Source of the DNA: Dryococelus australis
Taxonomy: Eukaryota > Arthropoda > Insecta > Phasmatodea > Phasmatidae
Assembly: GCA_029891345.1 (NCBI GenBank)
Contig: CM057005.1
Span: 69,015,760 to 69,079,759 of the forward strand
Direction: 5' to 3'
DNA: 64,000 bases
A program made the position numbers and the translations under genes. Every line of letters starts with the position of its first letter. Positions within the stretch are counted from its first letter, which is position 1. Shown one piece after another: positions 36,725-47,187 of this stretch. Under the pieces are notes generated by a model that ran no database searches, was not told the origin of the DNA, and was given only the letters and a program-made list of their open reading frames with translations.

Positions 36725-37307
36725 GGTATTTGGCTCACCTGATTGTTTCTGACAGCATTTGCATTTGGTAGATGTTGGAAATAATGAAAATTGTTGTTAA
36801 TGGTTGACGCGTGCCGCTTATTGAGTTACACCAAACGACGACGACTCATTCTAACATGATATTACCAACCCAAAAAAGCAACCATAAATACCTTCAGGAT
36901 TGTTTCCCATGGAGGGATAGTTACAGACACATGGTATTCCTGATGATTCCAGACCCACTTTATCTCACTACTAATGTAGTTCTACGTAACCCGAAAAATG
37001 GTCAAACCCAACAGGTTATTCATGAGCGCATACAGGATCGCTCCCAGCCTAGTGGGCGGTTCCAGCATGTGAAATAAACATTTTTCCAAGCGGCCGCAGT
37101 AACAATTCAGCCTCCCCGACGCCCCTGGCAGACAGAGTTTCATCACACCAGCGAAGCTCTCCAAAGATGACAGAGCGCCGCCAAGTGCCCAAGACTATAT
37201 AGCCAAGCGCAGAAGGTAAATTCTCCCACCCCGCTCGCTCCAGGCAAACGTCATAAAGGGATGCCACAGTCCCCACTCCAGTTTAGGCATGGGCAGGCCA
37301 ACCGCAC

Positions 37308-37315
37308 TATAAAAG
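37308..37315 (+). promoter_or_regulatory. TATA box of copy H
   Basis: TATAAAAG, 503 bp from the 5' terminus of the element; the CT-rich stretch from about 37340 would hold the start site. Confidence 0.6.
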
Positions 37316-37967
37316 GCAGTGCATGGCCGAAGACGCTAGTTATCTTCTCCAGCTCACCTCAACACTTCTGTGCTGGGGCTCTCTACTGCCTGCCAGGTCT
37401 TCTAGATTTTCAGCATCCACCAGAGGCTTCTAGCACCAACAGCTTACCAGAAGCTCCTCACATCTGAAGCCTGCAAGACTTCACTCCACACTTCCGTTGT
37501 CGATCTTCCTGGTTCAGCAGCAGTAGCCATTACTTGCTGGTAGTGGTAACTACACCCACAACCCTTTTGGTAGTGGCCCCTATTTAAAGTCTCTCCTAGA
37601 CAACCCCAGGTTAGAGTAATTGCGTCTGAGTTACTTTCATAGCCATCAAAGTCATTCTTATCTTGAGTAGTTTAGGAGCAGGTCACCTCCGCTTGTATAG
37701 CATAGCTTACTTCCATTCACACTTAGCCTAATAGTGAGAGTACGTGTCACCATAAATATTATTTATAAGAAATACACTTTTGTTCATATCCCGAGAGTGA
37801 TTTGTTCTACAGGTAATTCCCTTTCCGATTGCTAGATACTAGACCCTCGTGCGGAGCAAGCAGGAGACTGGGTTTAGCTAACTGTATTAACCTTAGAGTA
37901 GGACTGCAGATCCCCTTCAGACTACTTGCACCTATCAAAGGGGTACTGAAGATTCAACTCCGCCTCT

Positions 37968-38484
37968 ATGCCATTTGGGGAAAGGCACGGAGCTCAAAGA
38001 GAGGAACATAAGACAAAGTTCGTTGCTGCTAAACGAGTGTGTGCCAGTAACCTCTCTGCACCTTGCAGAGACACCCCTCGGGGTAGAGCTCAAGCCCCTG
38101 GACACCTGGAGAGACCCACCTCTCCAGTCGAGTCCTCCCTCTCCAGTCGGCACCCTTGTTTTCTTCTCCACACACACTAGGGTCGGCGTAGACTACCATC
38201 CGGTTGCTCGTGCCCTGGTAACTGGTACTGACACCAGGCCCGGCATAGCCAACACAGTCTTCGGCACCAGCAGAGCGGCAGAGTGGAGCAGGAAGTGCTG
38301 TACCATACTGTATGGCAACTCATCATCCAGCACTTCAACGGAGACGGCTGGTTTCAGCCTACCCACTGCATCATCAGAGCCAAGGAAGCAGGTAACCGAA
38401 TACCCTGGTAAGTCTGTCCTACCTAAACGGGCTAGTGTAACGGTAAGACATATTGCGGTACCATCCGCACATGATTTTGTTTGA
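37968..38484 (+). pseudogene. Family ORF of copy H, diverged
   Basis: Starts MPFGERHGAQREEHKTKF, lining up with the MPFS...EKVKQ start of the other copies. Its PRGRAQAPGHLERPTSPV matches the EQAQALRHLQDPVTPE block, in the frame of the ATG at 37968. The C-terminal half is open in another frame (37975-38484) and ends YPGKSVLPKRAS and SAHDFV, resembling the PGIS...APK...DFVP ending of copy A. A frame change between the halves marks it as broken. The function is unknown. Confidence 0.5.
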
Positions 38485-38626
38485 AGTTGCCAGCCTACAC
38501 TACCAGTATTAACATCCAGTAGGAAACCACCTCAAAAAAAATCTGTTAAAACCTGACCACGCCCGACCTAGCACAAATCCGAACCACGTTGACCAAGTTT
38601 CATTTAGTTTAAAGTGACATGCGTCA

Positions 38627-39081
38627 CGGTTTTAGGTTCATTTTGTTACTGATGGCATCTGTTGCTGTTGTAGCTGATTTGCTGATTGCTTCTAGCATCA
38701 CTTGGAAATGATTATTGCTGGTTTCAGGTTAATTTAGTTGCTACTGGCACCTGTTGCATCTGGTGCTTTTTGTTGCTGCCAGTGTTAGGTGTATTGCATA
38801 GCTGTTGGTATGTGTTTTGCAACTTGTTGTTGATCCAGCATTTGTTATAGCTGGTTGCTTCTGGTATCAGTGGCAGTTGAGTGCTGCTCATACCTAAAGC
38901 AGCTAGCTGCTGATGGTGTCAGGTGCAGATGGGTTCAACATGCTTCAATTGCAGCTGGTTATTGCTGGTGTGTCTGCTGGTGTGTGGTGCAACTGATCAT
39001 TGCTGATGAGTGGTGCAGATGCGTGCAGTCAGTATCTGCTGTGGGTTTTCTACATGCTTGGTGTTGGTTACTTGATTGCAG
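38627..39081 (+). repeat. Degenerate GCTG/TGGT-rich repeat tract
   Basis: Over about 450 bp, words such as TTGCTG, GCTGGT and TCAGGT recur in an irregular way, like a decayed relative of the 18-bp minisatellite at 36363-36724. The tract ends at the acceptor of the ANKIB1 microexon. Confidence 0.55.
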
Positions 39082-39126
39082 GACCCTGACCTCGAGCTAG
39101 AGTATGGTGATAAAGATGAAGGGAGT
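39082..39126 (+). CDS. ANKIB1: ANKIB1-type E3 ligase, 45-nt microexon
   Basis: Found by phase and homology: after GATTGCAG the frame reads DPDLELEYGDKDEGS, 15 codons in phase 0, with a GTGGGC donor at 39127. ANKIB1 proteins have an acidic R-D-P-x-x-E-x-x-x-E-Y stretch right after ESxMVF, which is exactly where this falls between exons 35823-36002 and 41454-41631. The donor is a minor GTG type; an alternative donor at GGTGATA (39106) would break the phase to the next exon, so I prefer 39126. Confidence 0.75.
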
Positions 39127-39716
39127 GTGGGCGGAAACATATGGCATGCCTATGGTGGCAGTAGTGATCAAATGGTATTGTGGCCTATCCAGATGTGGCA
39201 TTGGTAGGCTTTTCTTCTGATAGCATGCTTTGTACTTGAGATGCCATATTGGAGGAGCTGCTGTACAGTCCATATCTGAAAAAGGTGGCATTTGAGCCAC
39301 AGTAGTGATCTCACATCTCTCTTGCTGGGCTTTACAATGACTTTCCTCCTAGGTATCTGTGGCATTGGTTGCAGGTTGCTGGTGCCAGTCATGGTTGAGC
39401 CATGTCTGGCAATTGTTACTGATGAAGCCATTTTAGGTTTTGCCTGACAATGGTGGGGTTGCTGAGGCCTTGTGAGCATTTGGGGATGTGATACTGTGAC
39501 ATGCAGCAACACTAAGGGTGTTGGCTATGGTGAGTGAGCCCCTGCCTCACAGTTGCCTTATGGCATGATGTGTAATGGGGAAATAGACAACCACTCCTAG
39601 TCTAGTATAGCAGCAGCACTTTGATTGAGATACTTTGGAAATGTTTGTTCGTGTGTGATAAATGTTAGCAATTTGAATTGTTTTTAATGTGTTTGTCTAG
39701 TATATATGATCCACTT
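39127..39716. other. ANKIB1 intron sequence, no supported feature
   Basis: No gene; T/G-rich with recurring GGCATTGGT-like words (39196, 39361). Confidence 0.4.
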
Positions 39717-39955
39717 ATAGGCTGTTCATGGTAAAGTGAGCACTTTTGAGATCCTAGTTACATTTTTCCTATCAGCCATTTTTTATCTTTCCACCACTTT
39801 TTAAAATAAATATTGTCATGCAAGTAATAAACACAGTGTATATATTTCACCAGACACAAAAGTCAATGTCTAAGTCTACAATAAAATATATTTATTGAAT
39901 ACTATTCCAAATGAAAGAGCTTCAAAAAGTGCTCACTTTACCATGAATAGCCTAT
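39717..39955. mobile_element. 239-bp MITE with long terminal inverted repeats
   Basis: The left end begins ATAGGCTGTTCATGGTAAAG, continuing TGAGCACTTTT. The right end is its inverse, with only one mismatch in the first 30 bases (CATGGTAAA versus CATGGTAAA after GGCTATT/GGCTGTT). Internal sequence is AT-rich and non-coding. TA at the edges fits a Tc1/mariner-type duplication. A related copy starts at 26300. Confidence 0.9.
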
Positions 39956-41453
39956 ACCTATGAATATGGGTATCCAGGCAAGGTTGATTCAATGCTATAT
40001 TCATACACCATCTACCTTGAAGATTTGTAGTATATTCTCTGACAAGGCCAGACTGGAGTAAGGTCCTCAATTGGAAACAACGATGAATGCAGACTTTTTT
40101 TTTTTTGTGTTACGGGGATATATTTCTGTGCGGAAGGGGGGGGGGGGGGGGGGGAGGGATGCTAGGTCTGAGGGTATAGAACCTGGTAAAATGTTCAAAT
40201 TTAAATCTAATTGTTATTTTTGAAGTGTACCTAAGGTTTATAGAAATGAGATACTAAGTTACAGTTTAATTAAGCCAAAGTTAAGATTTCTTACTGGTCA
40301 CTTTTTTTTTCCTTCTTTGCATATTTTTTATTTTGCGCTATTGACTTCACTCCTACAGACTCTTAGTCCTTCCTGTTATTTATCTTCTTTCTTTTTTCAT
40401 GCAGATCTAAGGGTTATCTGGCTGTGAGACTATGTAGGTGGGATTTCCAACCTCCCAACCATGGCCTGTTTGCCACCGTTCTCTTATGGTTCTTCAAGGA
40501 ATACTAATAATTTCGTTTAAAAATGTCTTGAGAAATCAATATGGTTTTTAGGTGCAAGGTTATGTTTGGCTAGTCGGCTAAATCTATATAGACAGGACTG
40601 TCATATGAAACATTAGGGGATAAATTATATGTGAAGTACATAGCTCTAAAATTACATCTCAAATTTCTGTAGAAGTGATTTTTTTTATGGATTTACACTA
40701 AAAGGGAAAAACTAAATAGAATTGATAAGAATACGCTTCCCCCCTCAGGACCTACTGTTCGCTGAGTGAATTAGACTCCATCCTCTCTCTACTTGGGTCC
40801 TTGGTCCAATCCTAAGCCTCAACAGGAAATATTCGACAAGGTGCTGTCATGTAGGGAGTGCGGTGGTCATTGTTTTAATTTGGAGGGTTTGCTCCGGGTT
40901 CTCCCACTTCATCCTCTATCTTCATTCCTCCGCTACTCCACCATCTTGTCTCATTTCGTCCATTCTTCTGGCTGATTGGGAATGGCAGGTATGTCATCTA
41001 GGTAGGGCATTATGCTCTTTTGGCATTTGCCTCCTCCTACATGGTGCCTTTGCATGAGGGCAGAAACACCTTGCAGATAAATATAAGTTTTTCAGTCATC
41101 TCCCAGCTTTCATTCTCAATACAACTATTTGTTTAGTTTTAAAAAATACTAATTAATTGATGACAATTTCTTATTATGCCCCTCTTCCAACTTTTTCTTA
41201 TCCATGCACTATTTTCCTCAAAGGCTCATATGCTTTATTAACAAGGTATTTTGAAAATATGACTACAGTGAATTAGGACTAACAACACTTGTGTCAAAAG
41301 TTTCTGAAATTAATTAACCCCAAATGACGTACTGAAGTAGAAAATAAAATAAACAGAAGTAACGAGGCAAATCAGGACAATTTTTGTCACAACTTGTTTT
41401 TATGGCAGGTTAAATATATGGTTGGAAGGCTAAAAATGCTGTGTGAATTTCAG
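39956..41453. other. ANKIB1 intron with G19 run and unclassified sequence
   Basis: A G19 run lies at 40136-40154 after a T-run at 40095-40106. The segment 40735-41070 is CT-rich and may be an old repeat (for example CCTCAACAGGAAATATTCGA), but I cannot assign it. No gene. Confidence 0.45.
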
Positions 41454-41631
41454 GCGGACAGTATTGATACTGTCAATGAGGCAGAGCTGTATGGTCCTGA
41501 GGAGCTGGAGGAAGTGTACAGTGGGTTGCGAACACAGGATCTTCAGGAGGCCAAGGACCAGTTGTTGGTAGAGACATCAGACATGCTCCACATTCCTCTG
41601 TTTACAGCTGAGGCATTGCTGCGAGACAATG
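41454..41631 (+). CDS. ANKIB1: ANKIB1-type E3 ligase, linker exon
   Basis: A 178-nt exon: acceptor AATTTCAG in phase 0, donor GTGAGC leaving one base. It encodes ADSIDTVNEAELYGPEELEE, then VYSGLRTQDLQEAKDQLL and VETSDMLHIPLFTAEALLRD. The pattern Y-x-GLR-x-QDL-x-x-x-KD-x-L-x-VET-x-DML-x-x-PLFTAEALLR is diagnostic of the helical segment before RING1 in ANKIB1. An alternative upstream acceptor (41409, after ATGGCAG) would add 15 residues in frame. A G19 run begins 65 bp after the exon. Confidence 0.9.
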
Positions 41632-41695
41632 GTGAGCTGCATGTTCTAACAGGATGGAACAGAAATGCTACATATGGTATTATTAAATAAATCTT

Positions 41696-41714
41696 GGGGG
41701 GGGGGGGGGGGGGG
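41696..41714. repeat. G19 run
   Basis: Nineteen consecutive G just inside the intron after exon 41454-41631; could form G-quadruplex structure in the nascent RNA. Confidence 0.9.
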
Positions 41715-42835
41715 ATAGTTTTGTGCTACATATTTTTATTTCATAAAAATAATTTGTAGCTGCAATCTTTTTAATATTATTTTTTTTTAGTAAATTACAT
41801 GTTTTATCAATACTACATACACATGTTTTTCATGTAAAACATACTCATTTTCTTAGTAATTAAACTTATTATTAGTAATAAATGTTAAAAAAAAATGTCA
41901 CGTAAAATTGAGCTGTGTTATTAGTTAACATTGACGCGTGCCTGGTTATACTGAATGGCACGTTGGTAGAGGATTTTGTCGCTAGACCAATAGTGGCGTT
42001 TTTAAGTTAGGCTCAACTAGGTTTGGTGAGGGGTGTTGGGTATTGACTAACACCGTCGTCCTGGTTGACGCTGGTGAAGCTGTCCGGGGTGGCACAGTCC
42101 CGTTCCGCCTGCCTTTCCTTCGTGGGAGATGCGAGTGCACTCAACTGCGTGGCAGCAAGGAACGCTATGTTTTGCTCCCAATGCTTTTTGCAGTTCCTTA
42201 CCTGGTAAGACATAGAGTCACTGCTTAATGAGATGTGGAGTGCACCCTGATGAGGAAACAACTTCACAGTGTGTGTCCATTATCGGCTTGCTGACACAGG
42301 CTCGGTAAGAGTCTCCACTGATCCCCCACGCTTTGCGGGCTGATCAGAGACATGGAGTTGTGTGGGCCACCAATGCCTTTACTGGATGTGCGTTCACACA
42401 AGGTCGAATGGCAGGTCTCACGCTACGATTACCCCAGCACTAGGTAGTGCTCTGGAGCAAGGAAATAACCTGGGATTGCCGCCCCTCCTTGAATGAAGGT
42501 GTTACTAGTTGTTATGGCTCCTCTGTTCCTCCCCTCCAGCACTAATCAGTGCTCTGGTGGTTGGAAAGCAACAAATGGCCATCTAATGGGTGAGTATAAT
42601 GACTGACGGACCCCTGAGGGGCATCCGTAGTCAAAGCTAATTCAGTTCAGACAGTCCCTGTTACTGTCAGTAGTGCACGTCGTTACTGGTTTTTAGCAGG
42701 TGAATAGAATGATACTCTGTGAAATAAAAGAAGCTGAAGTATAGAGAACAAATTATGTTTATTGAGGACTCAATAAACATGTGACATGTGCTTCCTCCTA
42801 CCAAGCAGTAAAGTGCTGAAGGTAACTATGCTGGC

Positions 42836-42852
42836 CAGGTGTAGGCGACCTG
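42836..42852 (-). other. Stem-loop of copy G
   Basis: CAGGTGTAGGCGACCTG on the plus strand: 5-bp perfect stem CAGGT/ACCTG with a 7-nt loop, the same layout as in copies B, C, F and I. Confidence 0.7.
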
Positions 42853-43136
42853 GTTCTAGGTTGTAAGCGAGAAAGATAAATCTAGATGATAAAATATGTT
42901 ACTATTAATCTGTTCTGGTAAAAGTTGTCTAGAGGAGACAAAGTGAATTTAATACGTATGTGAATGTGTTCACTGGTCATCGGGTTGACTGGTAGTCGAT
43001 GTTCAAAGTACTCGCTGGGGGCGTACTTAAAGCTTAAAGCTTAGAAGTTTTTCCGGAGCTCCCAGCACTGAGCAGTGCTCTGGGATGTCGTGAGAGAAGA
43101 AACAAGAATGATTGCCCGAGCCTGGCAACGTCCTGA

Positions 43137-43144
43137 CTTATATA
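43137..43144 (-). promoter_or_regulatory. TATA box of copy G
   Basis: Reads TATATAAG on the minus strand, 355 bp from the 5' terminus of the element. Confidence 0.55.
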
Positions 43145-43319
43145 GGCGGAGCTTGTAGGCTGCCGGCATGGGCTGCGGGGAAGGCGAGCATCCTGCCGTG
43201 GTTGGCGTGGGAGACGAAAAACTTGTGTCAGTAGTAGTCAGCGTTTTGCTTCATGCCTCTTCGGTGCCGCTCGGCCTTGCCTGAGGTCAGGGCAACTTGT
43301 AGGTTGTCAGTGCGGGGAA

Positions 43320-43335
43320 GGGGGGGGGGGGGGGG
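43320..43335. repeat. G16 run inside copy G
   Basis: Sixteen G in the U3-like part of the element, seen as C16 on the element's sense strand. Confidence 0.9.
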
Positions 43336-43553
43336 TGGTTGCGGGTTGCGTAACCTTCAGGTTGCCTGGTAGAGTAGGCAACCAAGAAATTCATCTGGAA
43401 AATTCTCTCTGTGTGTCTCACGTCAGTAGTAGTAGAGGTAGGAACACTTAGCGATAAGTCATAATCATAGTTGATTAGTAGTAGGAGCGGCACGCGTCAT
43501 CATACTACAGATATGCGTCCATATTCTGGTAGAATCTATACTTTCACATGTAG

Positions 43554-44266
43554 TACCGTATTTACCCGAAAGGAAGACAAGGTTTTTGACAAGAAAGGAA
43601 TAGATAAAATAAAGGGGTCGTCTTCAATTCAAAACCAAGACGCACATACCATGAATGTGCAATACTGCTAGTTTAGTAATTCGGTTTGTGTTAAATGGAC
43701 AAAATTACTATAGGCTTCTATTCATAATTTTTTACACAGGAAGCAGTTAATCTTCCAAAATTGGCATGCCATGAGACAGAGGATTTTGACAAATGCTTTT
43801 CATGCTTAAATACAGTGTGTCCTATGGTTGTACGGGTTTTTGTAGTGCTGAGACTTTACCTGTCAACTTTAACAAGGGTCTCCTTATCTGATGTTTCCAA
43901 ATGCTAAGAAGAAGCGCTTTGCTGGGAAGCAAAATGGCTCTAGTCACAAATATAACACCTGCAAAAGTTTTACGGTGTAAAAAAGATGCAGCTACCAAAC
44001 AGCCAGGTTAGACACACCTATTTCATTGTTATTAGATTTTCTTTAAAAGTAAATAAAATATATCATATTATTCATATCGTAGCATTTCTTCTTGGATGGT
44101 CTATCATTATTAATTCATGCAAAAATACTTTCAACCTAAATCATTTTTTCAGCACTTTACAGGGGTAGTCTTGAATTCAGGTTTAAATATTTTTCCCTCA
44201 CAAATATTTTTTGAGGAAGGGGTCATATTATATTCAGGGTCATCTTCCTTTTGGGTAAATACGGTA
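43554..44266. mobile_element. 713-bp MITE, TACCGTATTTACCC ends
   Basis: Left end TACCGTATTTACCCGAAAGG and right end, inverted, TACCGTATTTACCCAAAAGG. Sub-terminal inverted words also match (GGGTCGTCTTCAATTC at 43616 with GGGGTAGTCTTGAATTC at 44161; GGTCATATTATATTCAGG near the right end). No coding capacity. These ends resemble a widespread non-autonomous DNA transposon family and those of the element at 54060-54980. Confidence 0.85.
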
Positions 44267-44872
44267 TTCAGCATAACAGCTCTTTATTCTTCATGACCAA
44301 GGTATTCAAAACATTTACACACTCTAATTGTGTGTGTGAATTTTGCACAGCATTTGAACATCGTAAATATTAAATCCCCCCAGTCGCTCTTCAATCACAA
44401 CTGATGGGTGATGTCATGGGCAAAGTGTTTTGGTGGGCGCTAGGGCAGACACACCCAGGTAAAATTGGATCCCTAGTCGCTGCGTGGAACTGGAGCCCGA
44501 CCAGTATACAGGACTGATCGTGTGGCTTTCCAGCAGGACACAAAGTCTGTGGCAGCTTGTATGATCTTTCATTTAGGCGGGACCACTCTCACTGGGATAC
44601 CTCGGTGACAGGTGACCGGAGATGACTGCTGGAACTGCGATGGCTTGGACTGAGGAGTGCTAGGGCTTGCTCTGGAGTTTGGTGTGTAGGTGGGCAGGTG
44701 CTCATGCTTGCTGACTGTCGCCGAGGTAGTTTCGGTGATTGAACACCCCAAAACCATGGGTTAGCTATCTTGTATGAAGTATTGACACATGATGTACCGG
44801 GAAATTATACTCACTCTCTGGTCTTTGTAGTGGAAGCTGGGGTCTTTTGTCTAGAAGCTATGTCAGGTGCTT

Positions 44873-45366
44873 CTATATAGATACGGGGATTCGTTTGTGC
44901 TTGGGTACTAGAGCCTTCCTGTTATCCAAAACTGGCTTAGTGGCTATTCGGTAGGGCACGAAATCTGGTGTGGATAACAATATTCTGTGTTTAGGTGCCA
45001 CCACTGCCTTGGATATGCCTGGGCAACATTTGGGTGGAGCAGGTTTTGAGACAGGCATAACTACTACTAGTACAGAGGCACTAGATAGGCAATTACTGGT
45101 GTGGGAGGTTGTTCAAGTCTGCGCAAATACTCGACTATTCACACCTTGTACTCGACGGGGCCAGTCCTCTCAGGTGGTGTGAAGAGATTGCAGGGCATAA
45201 GAACTTCTACTGAGTCTTGCAGGTATCGTAGCGCTTGCGCTTGTTCTTGAAGTGACAAACTAGCTAGCTGCTTGACCAGGGATGACTGATATTCGTGTGC
45301 TCTACCTGATGCTAAGTGTTTCTGCCTAACTTTTTCCTTCAAGCCTTTCCTTTGGGCATACATCAT
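44873..45366 (-). pseudogene. Family ORF of copy A
   Basis: Upstream frame (45139-45366): MMYAQRKGLKEKVRQKHLAS, then GRAHEYQSSLVKQLASLSLQ with EQAQALRYLQDS and a CNLFTPPERTG end. This is the family N-terminal domain. After a frame break the C-terminal part (44873-45058) reads CCPGISKAVVAPKHR and TPDFVPYRIATKPVL, matching the PGIS/PGIP...AP ending of copies C and D. No known domain is recognised by me. Helical predicted N-terminus, proline-rich C-terminus. Confidence 0.6.
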
Positions 45367-46481
45367 AGGAAACTGGATTTTACCCTCTTACTACTGTATC
45401 ACATCTGCACGTTCCTTGTACAGTGATACCTGTGGCACCACATGTGGCAGTGGATAGGCGGACACCCTATTCCCAAGTCTGGCGGAGACTGCGATTCACG
45501 AGGAAGTCATGCCTCACCTTGTCCAGATATACACACAGGTGTGTGGCTCTGTCCCAGTTTTCCCAACCTAGGGGACACAAGTCTCTTCTAGCGGAGTCTG
45601 CTCGGGAGATGCCAGTGAACACCAGGTCGACAAACTGTTCTAAGGACAGTGTACCTGTGTGTTTCCTACTATCCATCAATCCCAGAGGGTTGAAAAGAAG
45701 GGGGAAGGGTGGCCAACGCTAGAGTGTTTTTGGTAGCAAATAGTGTCAGGCTTGTTTGAGTGGAATTCTCCGGGCTCACCTGCAGACCTGTTATGTGAGG
45801 GTAACTACGGGAAGGTGCTAAGTTTACAAGGGAGGTACTCAAAGTAAAAGCTGATCCTCGTTTTATTTTATTTGACTGAAACAAACACGTGGTGTAAGCA
45901 CTTTAGCTCCTGGTCAGCAGCGCGAATTTCAGCTGGAAAGCTGTAAGCGCAAAGTCTGATGGCTTGTAAAGGTGACCGACATAACAAAAGGGGAATGCGG
46001 TATGAGCTGCTGTAGCCTATGCAACTAACTCTTGCATTGTTGTACAAATGTGTTGTATGAAACGACGTAACGTAATCGCTGGCGCGTAGTAGGATGACTA
46101 AGCAAGGAATGTGACAGGATTTAGCCTTGAAAAAGACTTTAAGGAGAGGCCCTCTACAGATACGTCCGTAACTGTAGGAGGTCACAGGGTTTATGGGGCA
46201 TATAGCGGATAGCGCCTAACTAACGTAACTTAACCCTATCGCAAGCATAGCTAAGCGAAGTATGGGGGTGTTTTCCTGAGCAACATGTGCTAGAACGAAC
46301 ATAGATGGGTGGTTCCTGAGCAGTGAGTGCTAGGAAGTGGTGTTACAATAAGTGAAGGTTTAAGGGTCGCAGGCTGATCAGTGTCTGAGCAACGAGTGCT
46401 GGACAGCTGAAGAGTGGTCTCAATCTAGTCAGAACTCCATGGAGGAGAACTGAAGACTGGTCTCGAGATGCGGGCTGTCTG

Positions 46482-46489
46482 CTATTATA
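46482..46489 (-). promoter_or_regulatory. TATA box of copy A
   Basis: TATAATAG on the minus strand, followed by GAGACCAGTCTTCAG, a start-site context shared with copies C, D and F (ACCAGTCTTCA). Confidence 0.5.
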
Positions 46490-46659
46490 CGAATTTCAGG
46501 CTGCTGCCTGTAACTGATTGGCTTGTGCCACTAGGGTGAGTGGTAGTCGCTGAGCAGTGGGTGCAAATGCATGGCTTCCAACTTTACAAAAAAATGACCT
46601 AAGGATGGAGCGGAAGTCGTTAAAATCACCATTGTCAAAAAGACATGAGTAAGTATCTT

Positions 46660-46903
46660 GGCCACTCAGGTATGCTATGAAAACGGGGTGAGTTACTCCG
46701 TTGAGTTTGATGGGTGGTGTGAAGAGTTCTGGTGCAGATTCCGGTGATGCTGGTTTCTCTAGGCGGCGGACAGCTTGAGCTCTAGCCCGGGGACTGAGAT
46801 GCACGAGTTCTGCTGGTAGGTGGCTAAACTCCAGCTGGTACTTGGAGAGAGTATCTGCCCTTTTAGTTCTCTTACGAATGCCACTTTGATAGGAGAAGGG
46901 CAT
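46660..46903 (-). pseudogene. Family ORF of copy B, truncated by insertion of copy A
   Basis: MPFSYQSGIRKRTKRADTLS, then LPAELVHLSPRARAQAVRRL with EKPASPESAPELFTPPIKL and GVTHPVFIAYLSGQD. This is the full ~80-residue family domain, in one frame. Downstream the same frame (to 46496) translates copy A's 5' end by chance. It is among the best preserved copies of the domain, together with copy C. Confidence 0.65.
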
Positions 46904-47170
46904 GAGGAAAGAGTTACTAAAATCAGACTTGTGGAGGTGGAGCAGGTCCTACTAGGGTGTAGTTCCACGTACTGCAATAGCGAAGTGAAGGTCACCCCCT
47001 ATCTCAGTATCCAGCACCAGGAGTGACGTGGACAGTTAGATTTAGGTTTCACTCTGGCTGGTGATCCCAATAAGTGGACTAAAACTTGTTTATTTCGGTA
47101 CGGAAATAAACAAGGTGGTTTTGCACTACCTTCTATCAATGAGAGTTTAATAGAAGTTAGCTACGCTGCA

Positions 47171-47187
47171 CAGGTGAAGGCAACCTG
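47171..47187 (-). other. Stem-loop of copy B
   Basis: CAGGTGAAGGCAACCTG: stem CAGGT/ACCTG with a 7-nt loop, retained although the promoter part of this copy is deleted. Confidence 0.65.

Larger units (their letters stand above)
36805..38626 (+). mobile_element. Copy H of the ~2-kb TG...CA family
   Basis: Termini TGACGCGTGCCGCTT (36805) and, inverted, TGACGCATGTCACTT at 38626. Flanks TGGT and CGGT form a 3-of-4 target duplication. It has a TATA box at 37308-37315 and a diverged stem-loop position near 37680 (CAGGTCACCTCCGCTTG). An ORF near the 3' end starts MPF. The 3' sequence CCCGACCTAGCACAAATCCG resembles the matching part of copy C. The insertion splits a GCTGGT-rich degenerate repeat tract that continues on both sides. 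Confidence 0.75.
41932..43499 (-). mobile_element. Copy G of the ~2-kb TG...CA family (1568 bp)
   Basis: The ends TGACGCGTGCC are perfectly inverted over 11 bp. Flanks ACAT and TCAT match in 3 of 4 bases. On the minus strand there is a TATA box (43137-43144), a stem-loop CAGGT-N7-ACCTG (42836-42852) and AATAAA (complement at 42758-42763). A 3' ORF segment (42013-42267) contains ATQLSALASPTKERQAER, reminiscent of the LVASIAQLSPREQAQAL block. Words such as CCAGAGCACTGCTCAGTGCTGG recur within it as short palindromes. It belongs to the same subfamily as copy H. Confidence 0.8.
44402..46654 (-). mobile_element. Copy A of the ~2-kb TG...CA family, apparently nested in copy B
   Basis: Its 3' end is at 44402 (TGATGGGTGATGTCATGGG, read inverted). 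Its 5' end is near 46654, where the sequence aligns with the starts of copies C, D, E and F (ACTCATGTCTTTTTGACAATG). TATA box at 46482-46489. AATAAA-type signal near 45865 (AAATAAAATAAA). An ORF runs from 45366 to 44873. The 5' edge interrupts the ORF of copy B. I could not confirm a target duplication, so the outer edges are less secure than in C, D and F. Confidence 0.65.

Noticed and set aside
36291..36738. Plus- and minus-strand ORFs of >120 residues over the 18-bp minisatellite
   Set aside because: The repeat length is a multiple of three and lacks stops, so open frames are automatic; no start context, splice or homology support.
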